Source of the DNA: Streptomyces sp. NBC_00414
GTDB lineage: Bacteria; Actinomycetota; Actinomycetes; Streptomycetales; Streptomycetaceae
Reading direction: 5' to 3'
Length of the DNA stretch: 64,000 nucleotides
Assembly (NCBI RefSeq): GCF_036038375.1
Contig: NZ_CP107935.1
Span: forward strand, 620,001-684,000
How positions within the stretch are numbered: the stretch's first letter is position 1; the number at the start of each line of letters is the position of its first letter. Made by a program: the position numbers and the translations under genes. Shown here piece by piece: positions 9,001 through 16,889 of this stretch. Under the pieces are notes generated by a model that saw nothing but the letters and a program-made list of their open reading frames with translations, was not told where the DNA came from and ran no database searches.

Positions 9001-12000
9001 GCGGCCCGCTCTTCGACTTCATGTTCGTCCTGGAGAACACGGACTTCGGCGCGCTGTCGCTGCCGGGATGCCGGGTGCGCCCCGCCTGGCCGCAACCCGT
9101 CCACACCAAGTGCGCGCTCACGCTCTCCGTCGTCGAGCGGGACTCCGGCTTCGACTGCCTGTGGGAGTACGAGGCCGGGCGCTTCGACGCCGAGGTGGTG
9201 GAGTCCGCACATCAGCTCTTCGAGCGAGCGATCGATCTGCTCACCGGTGAGGAGGCCGAAGACGGGGGCGAGGACGGAGGTGAGGACGGGATCGGGAGCC
9301 AGGTCCAAGGCGAGGACCGGGTCGAAGGGCGGGGCGAGGACCGGTTCAAGGGGCAGGACGAGGTCCGGGCCGAGGGCCGGAGCGAGCGCACCCTTGCGGC
9401 CCTCGTGGCGCCCTATCGCCGCACGCTCCCCGACCCTGGACAAGGGCTGCGGAGCACGCCCGCGTTCACCACCGTGGCCGAGGGCTTCGCCCAGCAGGTG
9501 CGCCGAACTCCGCACGCACCGGCCCTGACCACGGACGGCCGCACCTTCACGTACGAGCAACTGGACCTCCAGGCACGGGCGTTGGCGGCCGAGTTGGCGG
9601 CCCGGCACCCGTTGCCGTCCGATCCCGGGGCGCCCGCCCGGGTCGCGCTGCACCTCACGCCGTCGGCGGAGCACGTGGTGGCTCTCCTCGCCGCCGCTCA
9701 GCTCAACCTCACCGTCGTACCACTCGATCCCGCCTACCCGCCCGCCCTGCTGCGCCGAGTCCTGCGCGATGCCGCCCCGTTGTGCGTCCTGACCGCGGCC
9801 GGGGCGGCGGCGGACGTGGACGCGATCGCGCCGCCGGAGCTGCCCCGGCACCCGATCGACCTGTCCGCCGCCGCGCCCGACGCGCAGCGACCGGCTCCCC
9901 ACGCGGGACTGCGGTCGCTCTACACGCTGTTCACCTCGGGCTCGACCGGCACGCCCAAGGGTGTCGACGTGCCGGACCTGACTCTGTGCAACCTGCTGCA
10001 CTGGCAGACCGAGTCAGGCGGTCTCGGCGAGGCCGCGGTCACCCAGCAGTTCTCGATGCTGTCCTTCGACGTCTCCTTCCAGGAAATCTTCACCACGCTG
10101 TGCTCGGGCGGGCGCCTGCACCTCGTACGCCCCGAGTGGCGGCAGGATCTGCCGGCCCTGCTCGACCAACTGGAGCAGGAAGGCGTCGAGCGGCTGTTCC
10201 TGCCCTGCGTGGCGCTGCAGCTGCTGGCCGAGCACGCCGTCCACCTGGGGCGGTTCCCCTCCCGGCTGCGTGAGGTGGTCACCGCCGGCGAGCAGCTCAT
10301 GTGCACCGACGCCATCCGCCGCTGGTTCACCGGTCTGACGGACGCCCGTCTGTTCAACCACTACGGGCCCACGGAGACCCATGTCGTCAGCGGCCTGTGC
10401 CTCGACGGCGACCCGATGCTGTGGCCCACGCGCCCGGCCATCGGGCACCCGGTCGCCAACGCGGTCCTGCGTGTGGTCGACGGCGGCGACGAACCGCTCC
10501 CGCCGGGCGCTGTCGGCCAACTGCTGATCGGCGGCCGGATGGCCTCGCCCTGCTATCTCGGGAACGAGGAGCTCAACCGTTCCAGGTTCACCGAGCTGCC
10601 CGGTCAGGGAACGTTCTACCGCAGCGGCGACCTGGCGCACTTCGACGCCGACGGGCTGCTGCACTTCGACGGCAGGGACGACGACCAGGTCAAGATCAGC
10701 GGTCACCGGCTGGAGCTGGGCCACCTGGAGGCCGCCCTTCTGCGTCACCCTTCGGTCATCGGCGCCTTGGTGGCCCGCGACGGCGATTCCCTCGTCGCCC
10801 TGCTGCAGTGCCGTGGTGACGACCCGGATCTGCACGACCTCAACGCGCATCTCGCCGGGCAGTTGCCGCCCTTCGCCCGCATTCGCACCTTCCGCAGGGT
10901 GGAGGCGCTGCCGCGCACCCCGAGCGGCAAGCTCGACCGCCGCGCGGTCGCCGCACAGGGGCGTGAACTCGGGCGTGAAGTCGCGCGTGAACGAGGGGCT
11001 GAGCTGAGGTCCGAGCCGAGGCCCGAGCTGGGGCGTGAGCTGCGGGGTCCGGAGGTCACGGGACCCGCCGTGTCCGTACGCGAAGCCCGGTTGTGCGAGC
11101 TGTTCGCCGAGGTCACGGGCAAGAGGGTGCTGCCGGACCAGCGGTTCTTCGACGCGGGCGCCGGCAGTCTGGATCTGATGCGCTTCCAGTTGCGCTGCGG
11201 TGTCGACCTGGGTCTCTCCTTCACGGTCGCGGACCTCTTCGAGCACGTGACCGTGCGCAGCCTGAGCCGGTTCCTCGACTCGTCCGGCCCGGTTGCGGCG
11301 GCCACCGCACATGCCCCGGCCGAGCGGAGCAGCGGCGCGGCCCGGCGGGACAGCGGCCCGGACGAACCGATCGCCGTCATCGGGATGGCCGTACGGCTGC
11401 CCGGCGCCCCGGACCTGGCGTCGTTCTGGCGCATGGTCGAGGCAGGAGAGCGCGGCATCGAGCACTTCCCGGCGCCCGAGGGACGCGTGGGCGCCCGCAG
11501 TCAGATGGACGGCCTGCTGGCCTTCGACCCCCACCACTTCGGCATCAGCCCGCAGGAAGCACGGCTGATGGACCCCCAGCAGCGGCACCTGCTGATGAGC
11601 TGTGTCGAGGCGCTGGCCCACGCGGGCATCGCCGACCCCGCCGACAGCCGCGTCGGCCTGATAGCGGGCTGCGGCGAGAACACGTACTTCCAGTCCATGC
11701 TGCGCGAGGCGGACCCCGCCGCGCTCCCGGACGGCTTCCGTCTGGCCCTGCACCACGACAAGGACTTCCTCGCCACCAAGGCGGCGTACCACCTGAATCT
11801 GACCGGACCCGCCTTCACCGTCCAGGCGGCCTGTGCCAGCTCCCTCGTGGGGGTGCACATCGCTGCCGGACTGCTGCGGCAGGGCGAGGCCGATGTCATG
11901 CTCGCCGGTGGAGTGCTGGTCGACACGCTGCTGACGGACGGGTACACCTACCGGCCGCAGCACATCTTCTCGCCGGACGGCCACTGCCGGCCCTTCAGCG

Positions 12001-15000
12001 ACGACGCCGCGGGGACCGTCGGGGCGAGTGGTGTCGGTGTCGTGGTGCTCAAGCCGTTGAGCCTCGCCGAGCGCGACGGCGACACCGTCTACGCGGTCAT
12101 CACCGGGTCCGCCCTCAACAACGACGGCGCGGCGAAGCTCGGTTACAGCGCGCCTTCCGTGTCCGGGCAGCGCGAGGTCATCCGCACCGCGCTGCGCCGC
12201 AGCGGCCGCACGGGCAACGACATCGGATACGTCGAGGCGCACGGCACCGGCACCCGCCTGGGCGACCCCGTGGAGGTCGGCGCACTGCGGCAGGCTCTCG
12301 ACCTGCCCGACTCCGCCTCGTGCGCCCTGTCGTCCGTGAAGAGCCAGATCGGTCATCTGGGTGCCGCCGCGGGCATCGTCGGCCTCGTCCGCGCGGCACT
12401 CGCCGTCCACCACGGGGTGATCCCGCCGAACGTCGACTTCCGGCGTCCCAATCCGGAGTTCGGCGCCGATCTGGGGCCCTTCCGCATACCGACGAGCGCG
12501 CAGCCCTGGCCGACGACGGGTCCGCGCGTCGCCGCCGTCAGCAGTTTCGGCATCGGCGGCACCAACGCCCACCTGATTCTGGAGCACCACGCGGGCACCG
12601 CACCGGCGCGGACCCCGTCGCACACGGATCGGAGCGTCCACACCGGCCGCCTGGTGCTGTCCGGCAGCAGCGAGCAAGCCCTGCGTACGGACGCCCGTCG
12701 AGTCGCCGACCACCTGACCGCCGCCCCGCAGAGCTACGCACAGGTCCTTCGCCATCTTCAGGTCGGGCGGCCGACACGGACGCACCGGGTCGCTGCCGTC
12801 TGCCCGGACGCCCGGACGGCCGTGGCATGGCTGCGCACCGTCGCGGACGGGACGGAGCGTGCGACGGCCGCCGCATCCGGTGCGGGCGCCACACCGGAAC
12901 CGGAAAGGGCACTGTCCGAGCAGGCGGTGTCCGGGCAGTCACTGCCTGAGTCGGCTCTGCGCGAGCCGGCCGGTCCGGGCGGCGATCCGCTGCCGGGTCC
13001 GCACTCCGCTCCCCCTCCCTGGGACTTCCCGCCGCCCGCCTTCGCCCTCACCGACCACGACTTTCCCCGCGCCGCCCGGCAGCCCGAGCGCGGTACGGCA
13101 GTCGGCTCCGCCGCCGGCACACCATCGGTACGGGTGCCGGTGCGGATGCCGGAGGACGAGTGGCTGCATCAGACCGAGTGGACTCGCATGCGACGGGCCG
13201 TCCCGTACACGGGGTCCCTGTCCGGGCGCCCGGTCGTGGTCGTCACCGACGGGGCCTCGACCCCGGTCGACTGGAAGGCCCTGCACTCCGCGCACAGCCG
13301 GGTCGTCCACGTGACGACCGGGACCGCGTACGCCAGGTCGGGCACCGACCGGTACGAGGTCGATCCCGGCGACCCCGCCTCGCTGACCCGTCTGCTCCAG
13401 GACGTCGGTCACGACGCTCCCGACGGATTCGAGTGGCTCCACGCGCTCCCTCTCACCGTCGAAGGCACCGTCGGCGAAAGGTCGTTGGAGGCCGCGCGAC
13501 GCGTCTGCCTCGACCACACGGCCGCTCTGTGCCAGGCCGTGGCGGGCCTGCCGTCCGGCGCGCGTCCGCGCGTATGGTGGCTGTCCCACGGTGCGCAACC
13601 CGTGACGGGCGATGTATCACGCCCCGAACTGGGCCTGCTGGCCGCCGCGGTGGAGGTGCCGCGTCAGGAACTCGGCCTGGACACACACTGGATCGACCTG
13701 CCGGACGCCGACCCGTCCGACTGGGCCTCTCTGCTGCCGCTCGTCCTCGCCGAACCGCCCACGGCGACCGCCCCGGAACGCCGTATCGCCCTGCGCCGGG
13801 GCTACTGGTGGCGGCCGGTCGCCCGGCCCGTACCGCGCCCCCTCCCCCATGCCTCGGCCGGGCTCATGGAGGGGGACGGCACCCACCTCGTCCTCGGTGG
13901 CACCGGTGGAATCGGAACCGGCATCGCCACCTGGCTGCTCGAACACACCGACGGGCGGGTGGTGTTGCTCGCCCGCCACCCCCAACTGCCGGCCGCGCTC
14001 GCCCAGTGGTCCGACCGTGTGACCCTCGTGGCGGCCGACCTCGCCGAGGAACCCGTCGACGGCCTCGTGGAACGCCTCGCACCCCATACCGGCCGCCTCC
14101 ACGGTGTCGTGCACGCCCTGGGCAGCGCGTCCGGGGCCCTCCTGATCCGCCGCGACAGTGAGACCATGCGCGACGCCGGCCGGGCGAAACTGAACGCCGC
14201 CCTGCTCACCGAGCGGCTGATCGCCCGCCACCGACCTCGCTACGCCGTCTACTGCTCCTCCCTGTCGGCCCTCTTCGGCGGAGTCGGCCAGTTCGACTAT
14301 GCGGCCGCGAACGGTGTGCTCGACGCCTTCGCCCAGCACACCGGCGAGGCGTCCTCGGCGACCGTACGGCTCAGCGTCGGCTGGGACGTGTGGCGGGACG
14401 CCGGCATGGCTCGCGGCGCCCTCGTGACCGACGCACGCCATCAGGCACATCTGCGGACGGGACTGTCGACAGCCGAGGGACTGCGCGTCTTCGCCGACGC
14501 CGTGGAACTCCAGTTGCCGCACGTGCTCGTGTCCACCACACCGCTGGAGACCTCCCGGTACTTCTACGAGCCCGATCCCGCGCTCCATCCCCAGCCCCAG
14601 GCCACCCGGGAACCGGTCGGCGCCGCGGAGCCGTCCGGCGTCACGACGGCGTCCCCCGACGTCACCGAACTGGTGGAGGCGGCAAGGGAGTTGCTCGGCA
14701 CGGAGACACTGGACCCGGCGGCGTCCCTGTACGACCTGGGCGCGGACTCCCTCACTCTGCTCGACCTGCTCTCAGAGGTGAAGCGGCAGTACGGGGTCGA
14801 CATCGAACTCTCCCGCCTCAGCCACCAGGTGAGCGTCAACGATCTCCTCGCGCACATCGACCGCCCCACGCAGGCCGAGGAACCCGCCGACGACCCGGTG
14901 ACCATCGAGACCTGGCAGACCGGCGACGACCAGGACGTCCTGTGCGTGATCCACCCGGTCGGCGGCGACATCCAGGCCTACCGGCCGCTGGTCTCCGCGC

Positions 15001-15758
15001 TGGACGCGCACACCACGGTCTGCCTCGTCCCCGACCCCGCCCTGCACGATCCCCACCTGCCGCAGTGGTCGGTCGCCGAGCGCGCCGACCGCTACCTGGC
15101 CGCGCTGCGCGCCCGTTTTCCGGGACCGAAGACCCGGCTGAGGCTCGCGGGCTGGTCGTTCGGCGCGCTGGTCGCCCACTCCATGGCCGCGACCGCCGAA
15201 GCTGCGGGCCGCCCGGTGGACCGGCTGTACCTCCTGGACCCGCCCGCGCCGCACACCCCGCCGCTGTCCGACAGCCTTGGCTCGGACGGTTCAGATGGTT
15301 CGGACAGTTCGCACGAGCTGGACGAGAACGCCCTGCGCGCCGTCTTCGAGCACGAGCTGCGAGGCAACAAGAACCAGTCAGCAGCCCAATCACCATCGCC
15401 ATCCCCGTCCACAGTTACAGCTACAGCTACAGCTACAGCTACAGCTACAGCTACAGCTACAGCTACAGCTACAGGACAGACCTACGCCGAGCGGCTCGCC
15501 CACTGCTGCCGGGCCAACATCTGCGCGATGACCGACCACACCGCACCCCGGCTGACCCGCACGCCCACCGCCCTGTGGCTGGCCACCGAGGTCACCGCCG
15601 GCCTGCCCCTCGCCCCGCCCGCGCCGACAGCCGCCGAGGAGTGGACGGCGCTGCTCCCGCGTCCCGCCCGCGTGCACCACGTACAGGCCACGCACTACGA
15701 CATCGTCACCGGACGGCACGTCCAGGACATCGCCCGCGTGATCGACGCCGACCGGTGA
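6069..15758 (+). CDS. Hybrid NRPS/PKS, A-T-C-A-T-KS-KR-T-TE, no acyltransferase
   Basis: The protein has 3229 residues. Domains in order: A1 (YTSGTTGRPKG at 184; by-eye code D-A-Y-F-I-G-A-T-F, not confidently assignable); T1 (GGDSL, S593); C (HHIAVDGW, 778-785); A2 (FTSGSTGTPKG at 1288; code D-V-Q-F-V-A-H-V-V, close to the known proline code DVQLIAHVV); T2 (unusual AGAGSLD, S1700); KS (C1922, H2058, H2096, all catalytic residues present); KR (GGTGGIG at 2610, S2731, Y2744, no LDD motif); T3 (GADSL, S2894); TE (GWSFG S3030, D3057, H3209). No GHSxG acyltransferase lies between KS and KR; only linker and the KR structural half fill that space. The C-less first module is a loading module. Linkers contain low-complexity repeats, and a (TA)9 dipeptide run sits in the TE lid. 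Predicted chemistry: aminoacyl-prolyl chain, one C2 extension, ketoreduction, release. Confidence 0.92.
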   Translation: MSDSPVSGPLLADAVLGRARLTPDALAVLDGDHSLDYAALDAASLRVAQGLRAHGIRAGQAVAVCLPRSWQLVCVMLGIRRAGATVVPLDAQSPAERRRHILDDSAAVALVHDGTGTALGDGPGLLLDAADLLAAPLEEDARPDTSPNSDPNSDPNSVTDTNSGMGPLGEITPATDAATSFLFYTSGTTGRPKGVEVKDAGILRLADPGFLSPTAGARYASLSNPAFDALSYEVWVPLLTGGTCVVLSDEQVQSPHLLAEVLRTRRIDALFVTAALFNAVTDSAPHCFDSVGHVLIGGEQLNATRIRRWYLDNPDTTTRLVNAYGPTESSTFALHHPVPRDFDGDTVPVGRPLPATDALLVADGSRATEAEEIGELYLSGAGLATGYRNLPEETAHRFVTLPWHDSGRAVWYRTGDLARRDTAGLLTFVGRADRQVKVRGFRIEPGEVEQQLTTHPAVRQARVSTLRDVDGAHELLAYLVLGADLAYDEYERHLTATLPSYMRPHRTHLVDALPLNANGKVDDAALLASATPAWRRAPAPAPALDSASASASASDAVVEVTDAQREVLEMAGSILGVPGLRPDDHWIPNGGDSLKALRLRFLIRRRWNVEVPQTLVLRQDFAALTEAIVSGSSGAGQASPIHPPVPEPSGHRSAPATSEQQRLWLLDRSDPDSRAYDVPLAFHLEGTVDEGALRAALTRLVAEHPALRTAFRSTVEGLLQEVGAPFDPWEPTDILDGEGWEPAARRFFATPFDLAAARMLRAGLLRTSEGPVLLLHLHHIAVDGWSLNVLFRGLAGFTAQAADAGQEEGPRLTPADFALWQRRWHLEPSYDEQRSALRRHYAALGPSSPPPAPAGTTDNGARLLTASVDLVRRSRLDRLGAELGLTRFQLLLAAFSWSLYGVTGQTRPLVASPVSGRPVGEFASTVGMFANTVLLPLRLQPGDGLRRQLGRQAPEVQQILDRQDVTLADVLTDHDFGGGPLFDFMFVLENTDFGALSLPGCRVRPAWPQPVHTKCALTLSVVERDSGFDCLWEYEAGRFDAEVVESAHQLFERAIDLLTGEEAEDGGEDGGEDGIGSQVQGEDRVEGRGEDRFKGQDEVRAEGRSERTLAALVAPYRRTLPDPGQGLRSTPAFTTVAEGFAQQVRRTPHAPALTTDGRTFTYEQLDLQARALAAELAARHPLPSDPGAPARVALHLTPSAEHVVALLAAAQLNLTVVPLDPAYPPALLRRVLRDAAPLCVLTAAGAAADVDAIAPPELPRHPIDLSAAAPDAQRPAPHAGLRSLYTLFTSGSTGTPKGVDVPDLTLCNLLHWQTESGGLGEAAVTQQFSMLSFDVSFQEIFTTLCSGGRLHLVRPEWRQDLPALLDQLEQEGVERLFLPCVALQLLAEHAVHLGRFPSRLREVVTAGEQLMCTDAIRRWFTGLTDARLFNHYGPTETHVVSGLCLDGDPMLWPTRPAIGHPVANAVLRVVDGGDEPLPPGAVGQLLIGGRMASPCYLGNEELNRSRFTELPGQGTFYRSGDLAHFDADGLLHFDGRDDDQVKISGHRLELGHLEAALLRHPSVIGALVARDGDSLVALLQCRGDDPDLHDLNAHLAGQLPPFARIRTFRRVEALPRTPSGKLDRRAVAAQGRELGREVARERGAELRSEPRPELGRELRGPEVTGPAVSVREARLCELFAEVTGKRVLPDQRFFDAGAGSLDLMRFQLRCGVDLGLSFTVADLFEHVTVRSLSRFLDSSGPVAAATAHAPAERSSGAARRDSGPDEPIAVIGMAVRLPGAPDLASFWRMVEAGERGIEHFPAPEGRVGARSQMDGLLAFDPHHFGISPQEARLMDPQQRHLLMSCVEALAHAGIADPADSRVGLIAGCGENTYFQSMLREADPAALPDGFRLALHHDKDFLATKAAYHLNLTGPAFTVQAACASSLVGVHIAAGLLRQGEADVMLAGGVLVDTLLTDGYTYRPQHIFSPDGHCRPFSDDAAGTVGASGVGVVVLKPLSLAERDGDTVYAVITGSALNNDGAAKLGYSAPSVSGQREVIRTALRRSGRTGNDIGYVEAHGTGTRLGDPVEVGALRQALDLPDSASCALSSVKSQIGHLGAAAGIVGLVRAALAVHHGVIPPNVDFRRPNPEFGADLGPFRIPTSAQPWPTTGPRVAAVSSFGIGGTNAHLILEHHAGTAPARTPSHTDRSVHTGRLVLSGSSEQALRTDARRVADHLTAAPQSYAQVLRHLQVGRPTRTHRVAAVCPDARTAVAWLRTVADGTERATAAASGAGATPEPERALSEQAVSGQSLPESALREPAGPGGDPLPGPHSAPPPWDFPPPAFALTDHDFPRAARQPERGTAVGSAAGTPSVRVPVRMPEDEWLHQTEWTRMRRAVPYTGSLSGRPVVVVTDGASTPVDWKALHSAHSRVVHVTTGTAYARSGTDRYEVDPGDPASLTRLLQDVGHDAPDGFEWLHALPLTVEGTVGERSLEAARRVCLDHTAALCQAVAGLPSGARPRVWWLSHGAQPVTGDVSRPELGLLAAAVEVPRQELGLDTHWIDLPDADPSDWASLLPLVLAEPPTATAPERRIALRRGYWWRPVARPVPRPLPHASAGLMEGDGTHLVLGGTGGIGTGIATWLLEHTDGRVVLLARHPQLPAALAQWSDRVTLVAADLAEEPVDGLVERLAPHTGRLHGVVHALGSASGALLIRRDSETMRDAGRAKLNAALLTERLIARHRPRYAVYCSSLSALFGGVGQFDYAAANGVLDAFAQHTGEASSATVRLSVGWDVWRDAGMARGALVTDARHQAHLRTGLSTAEGLRVFADAVELQLPHVLVSTTPLETSRYFYEPDPALHPQPQATREPVGAAEPSGVTTASPDVTELVEAARELLGTETLDPAASLYDLGADSLTLLDLLSEVKRQYGVDIELSRLSHQVSVNDLLAHIDRPTQAEEPADDPVTIETWQTGDDQDVLCVIHPVGGDIQAYRPLVSALDAHTTVCLVPDPALHDPHLPQWSVAERADRYLAALRARFPGPKTRLRLAGWSFGALVAHSMAATAEAAGRPVDRLYLLDPPAPHTPPLSDSLGSDGSDGSDSSHELDENALRAVFEHELRGNKNQSAAQSPSPSPSTVTATATATATATATATATATGQTYAERLAHCCRANICAMTDHTAPRLTRTPTALWLATEVTAGLPLAPPAPTAAEEWTALLPRPARVHHVQATHYDIVTGRHVQDIARVIDADR
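6510..6540 (+). repeat. 12-bp in-frame tandem repeat in A1 domain
   Basis: The unit aactcggatccg occurs at 6510-6521 and 6522-6533, with a partial third copy to 6540, encoding N-S-D-P repeats. It lies before the A3 core motif, in a region that is normally a variable loop. Each unit carries a BamHI site. Confidence 0.7.
7704..7730 (+). repeat. (tcggcg)n hexanucleotide repeat in A1-T1 linker
   Basis: Four and a half exact copies of tcggcg encode alternating Ser-Ala (residues 546-554). They are preceded by gccccg repeats encoding Pro-Ala. They form the flexible linker before the first carrier domain, where length change is likely tolerated. Confidence 0.75.
15411..15476 (+). repeat. (acagct)9 hexanucleotide microsatellite inside the terminal thioesterase
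   Basis: Nine perfect acagct units at 15417-15470 are flanked by one variant unit on each side (acagtt, acagga). They encode Thr-Ala repeats, residues 3115-3136 of the NRPS/PKS. The run lies between the catalytic Asp (3057) and His (3209), in the lid region of the thioesterase fold. At 50% GC it stands out from its surroundings. The 6-base unit cannot break the frame, so slippage would change only lid length. Confidence 0.9.
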
Positions 15759-15861
15759 AGCCGACCGGTGAACGGGAGCGCGAGGCCGTCACCGTCACGG
15801 ACCGTTCCCCGCCCCCTCCCCGCCCACTCCGCGCAGTCCGCCCCTCACATCGGAGACACCC

Positions 15862-16740
15862 ATGGACCAGTTCACCCTGGACGCCGTCGAACGCATCACG
15901 ACAGCGCCCCGTGACACGTACGACAGCTTCACCGTCGATCCGCTGACACCGCTTCTCGGTGCGGAGATATCCGGCCTCGACCTCTCCGAGGAACTGACTC
16001 CGGTCCAGCAGAAGGACGTCCGTACGGCCTTCCTGACCCATCACGTCCTCGTCTTCCGCGACCAGCACCTCACCCCTGAGGACCACAAGCGGTTCGCCGC
16101 CCTGTTCGGGCCGCTGCACCTGGACTCCCTGCCCGAGGAGGGGGCCGACCCGTACATCCTCAAGGTCAGTGCGAACAAGGACTCCAAGGCCGTCGTCGGC
16201 AACGGCTGGCACGCCGACGGGACCGCCGACGCCGAGCCCTCCCTCGGCTCGATGCTCTACGTGACGGAGGTTCCGGAGATCGGCAGCGGAGGCGACACGC
16301 TCTTCGCCAACATGCACCTCGCCTACGACATGCTGTCCCCGGCGATGAAGACGTTCCTGGACGGACTGACCGCACTCCACGACGGGGCGCGCCCCTGGCT
16401 CACGACGGGGCAGATGCCCCCGGCGGAGTACGACGTGCCGCGCAACGAGCACCCGGTCGTGGTGCGCCACCCCGACACCGGACGCAAGCTCCTGTTCGTG
16501 AACGGCCCGTACACCTCGCAGATCACGCAGCTGGCCGCCACCGAGAGCAAGGCCGTCCTGGAGATGCTGTACGACCACGTCGCCCGGACGAACCTGCTGC
16601 ACTGCCGGGTCCGCTGGCAGGCGAACACCCTGGTGTTCTGGGACAACCGCTGCGTCCAGCACCACGCCACCTGGGACTACTTCCCGTACTCCCGCTACGG
16701 GCAGCGCGTCGCCATCGACGGGACCCGGCCCGTGGCATGA
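15862..16740 (+). CDS. TauD/TfdA-family Fe(II)/2-oxoglutarate dioxygenase
   Basis: This 292-residue protein has the full facial triad H117-x-D119 (WHADG) and distal H267 in WDNRCVQHHA, followed by the 2-oxoglutarate-binding Arg segment RYGQRV near the C-terminus. Length and motifs match taurine dioxygenase relatives, which hydroxylate unactivated carbons. It follows the NRPS/PKS by 103 bases in the same direction. In detoxin/rimosamide-type clusters a TauD-like enzyme is a core gene and is the expected source of the hydroxyl on the proline-derived unit. I infer the same role here rather than taurine catabolism, since no taurine genes are adjacent. ATG start after GGAGACACCC. Confidence 0.9.
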   Translation: MDQFTLDAVERITTAPRDTYDSFTVDPLTPLLGAEISGLDLSEELTPVQQKDVRTAFLTHHVLVFRDQHLTPEDHKRFAALFGPLHLDSLPEEGADPYILKVSANKDSKAVVGNGWHADGTADAEPSLGSMLYVTEVPEIGSGGDTLFANMHLAYDMLSPAMKTFLDGLTALHDGARPWLTTGQMPPAEYDVPRNEHPVVVRHPDTGRKLLFVNGPYTSQITQLAATESKAVLEMLYDHVARTNLLHCRVRWQANTLVFWDNRCVQHHATWDYFPYSRYGQRVAIDGTRPVA

Positions 16741-16752
16741 CCGGGGCGAGCA

Positions 16753-16797
16753 CGTGCCAGGTCCGGAGACATCCCGCTCGTCTCCGGACCTGGCACG
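16753..16797 (+). terminator. Strong hairpin after the dioxygenase gene
   Basis: A perfect 18-bp stem (16753-16770 with 16780-16797) encloses a 9-base loop, 12 bases after the TauD stop. There is no U-tract, as is usual for Streptomyces. It lies between convergent genes and may serve both strands. It marks the likely end of the NRPS operon. Confidence 0.8.
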
Positions 16798-16817
16798 CGT
16801 ACTCGGCGTACGCGGTA

Positions 16818-16889
16818 TCAGGGCGCCCACGTCAGGGCGCCACATCAGGACACCGCGTCAAGACACCGCGTCAGGACACCACTGTCAGG
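16818..16889. repeat. 13-bp degenerate tandem repeat array
   Basis: At least five units of about 13 bases begin TCAGG or TCAAG (16818, 16832, 16845, 16858, 16871), with a sixth partial unit at 16885. The consensus is roughly tcaggrcrccrcg. The last copy contains the stop codon of the leftward gene ending at 16885. Confidence 0.65.

Noticed and set aside
12600..13860. Hidden or degenerate acyltransferase between KS and KR
   Set aside because: The first part resembles only the usual post-KS linker and the later part the structural half of a ketoreductase. No GHSxG or other AT motif is present.
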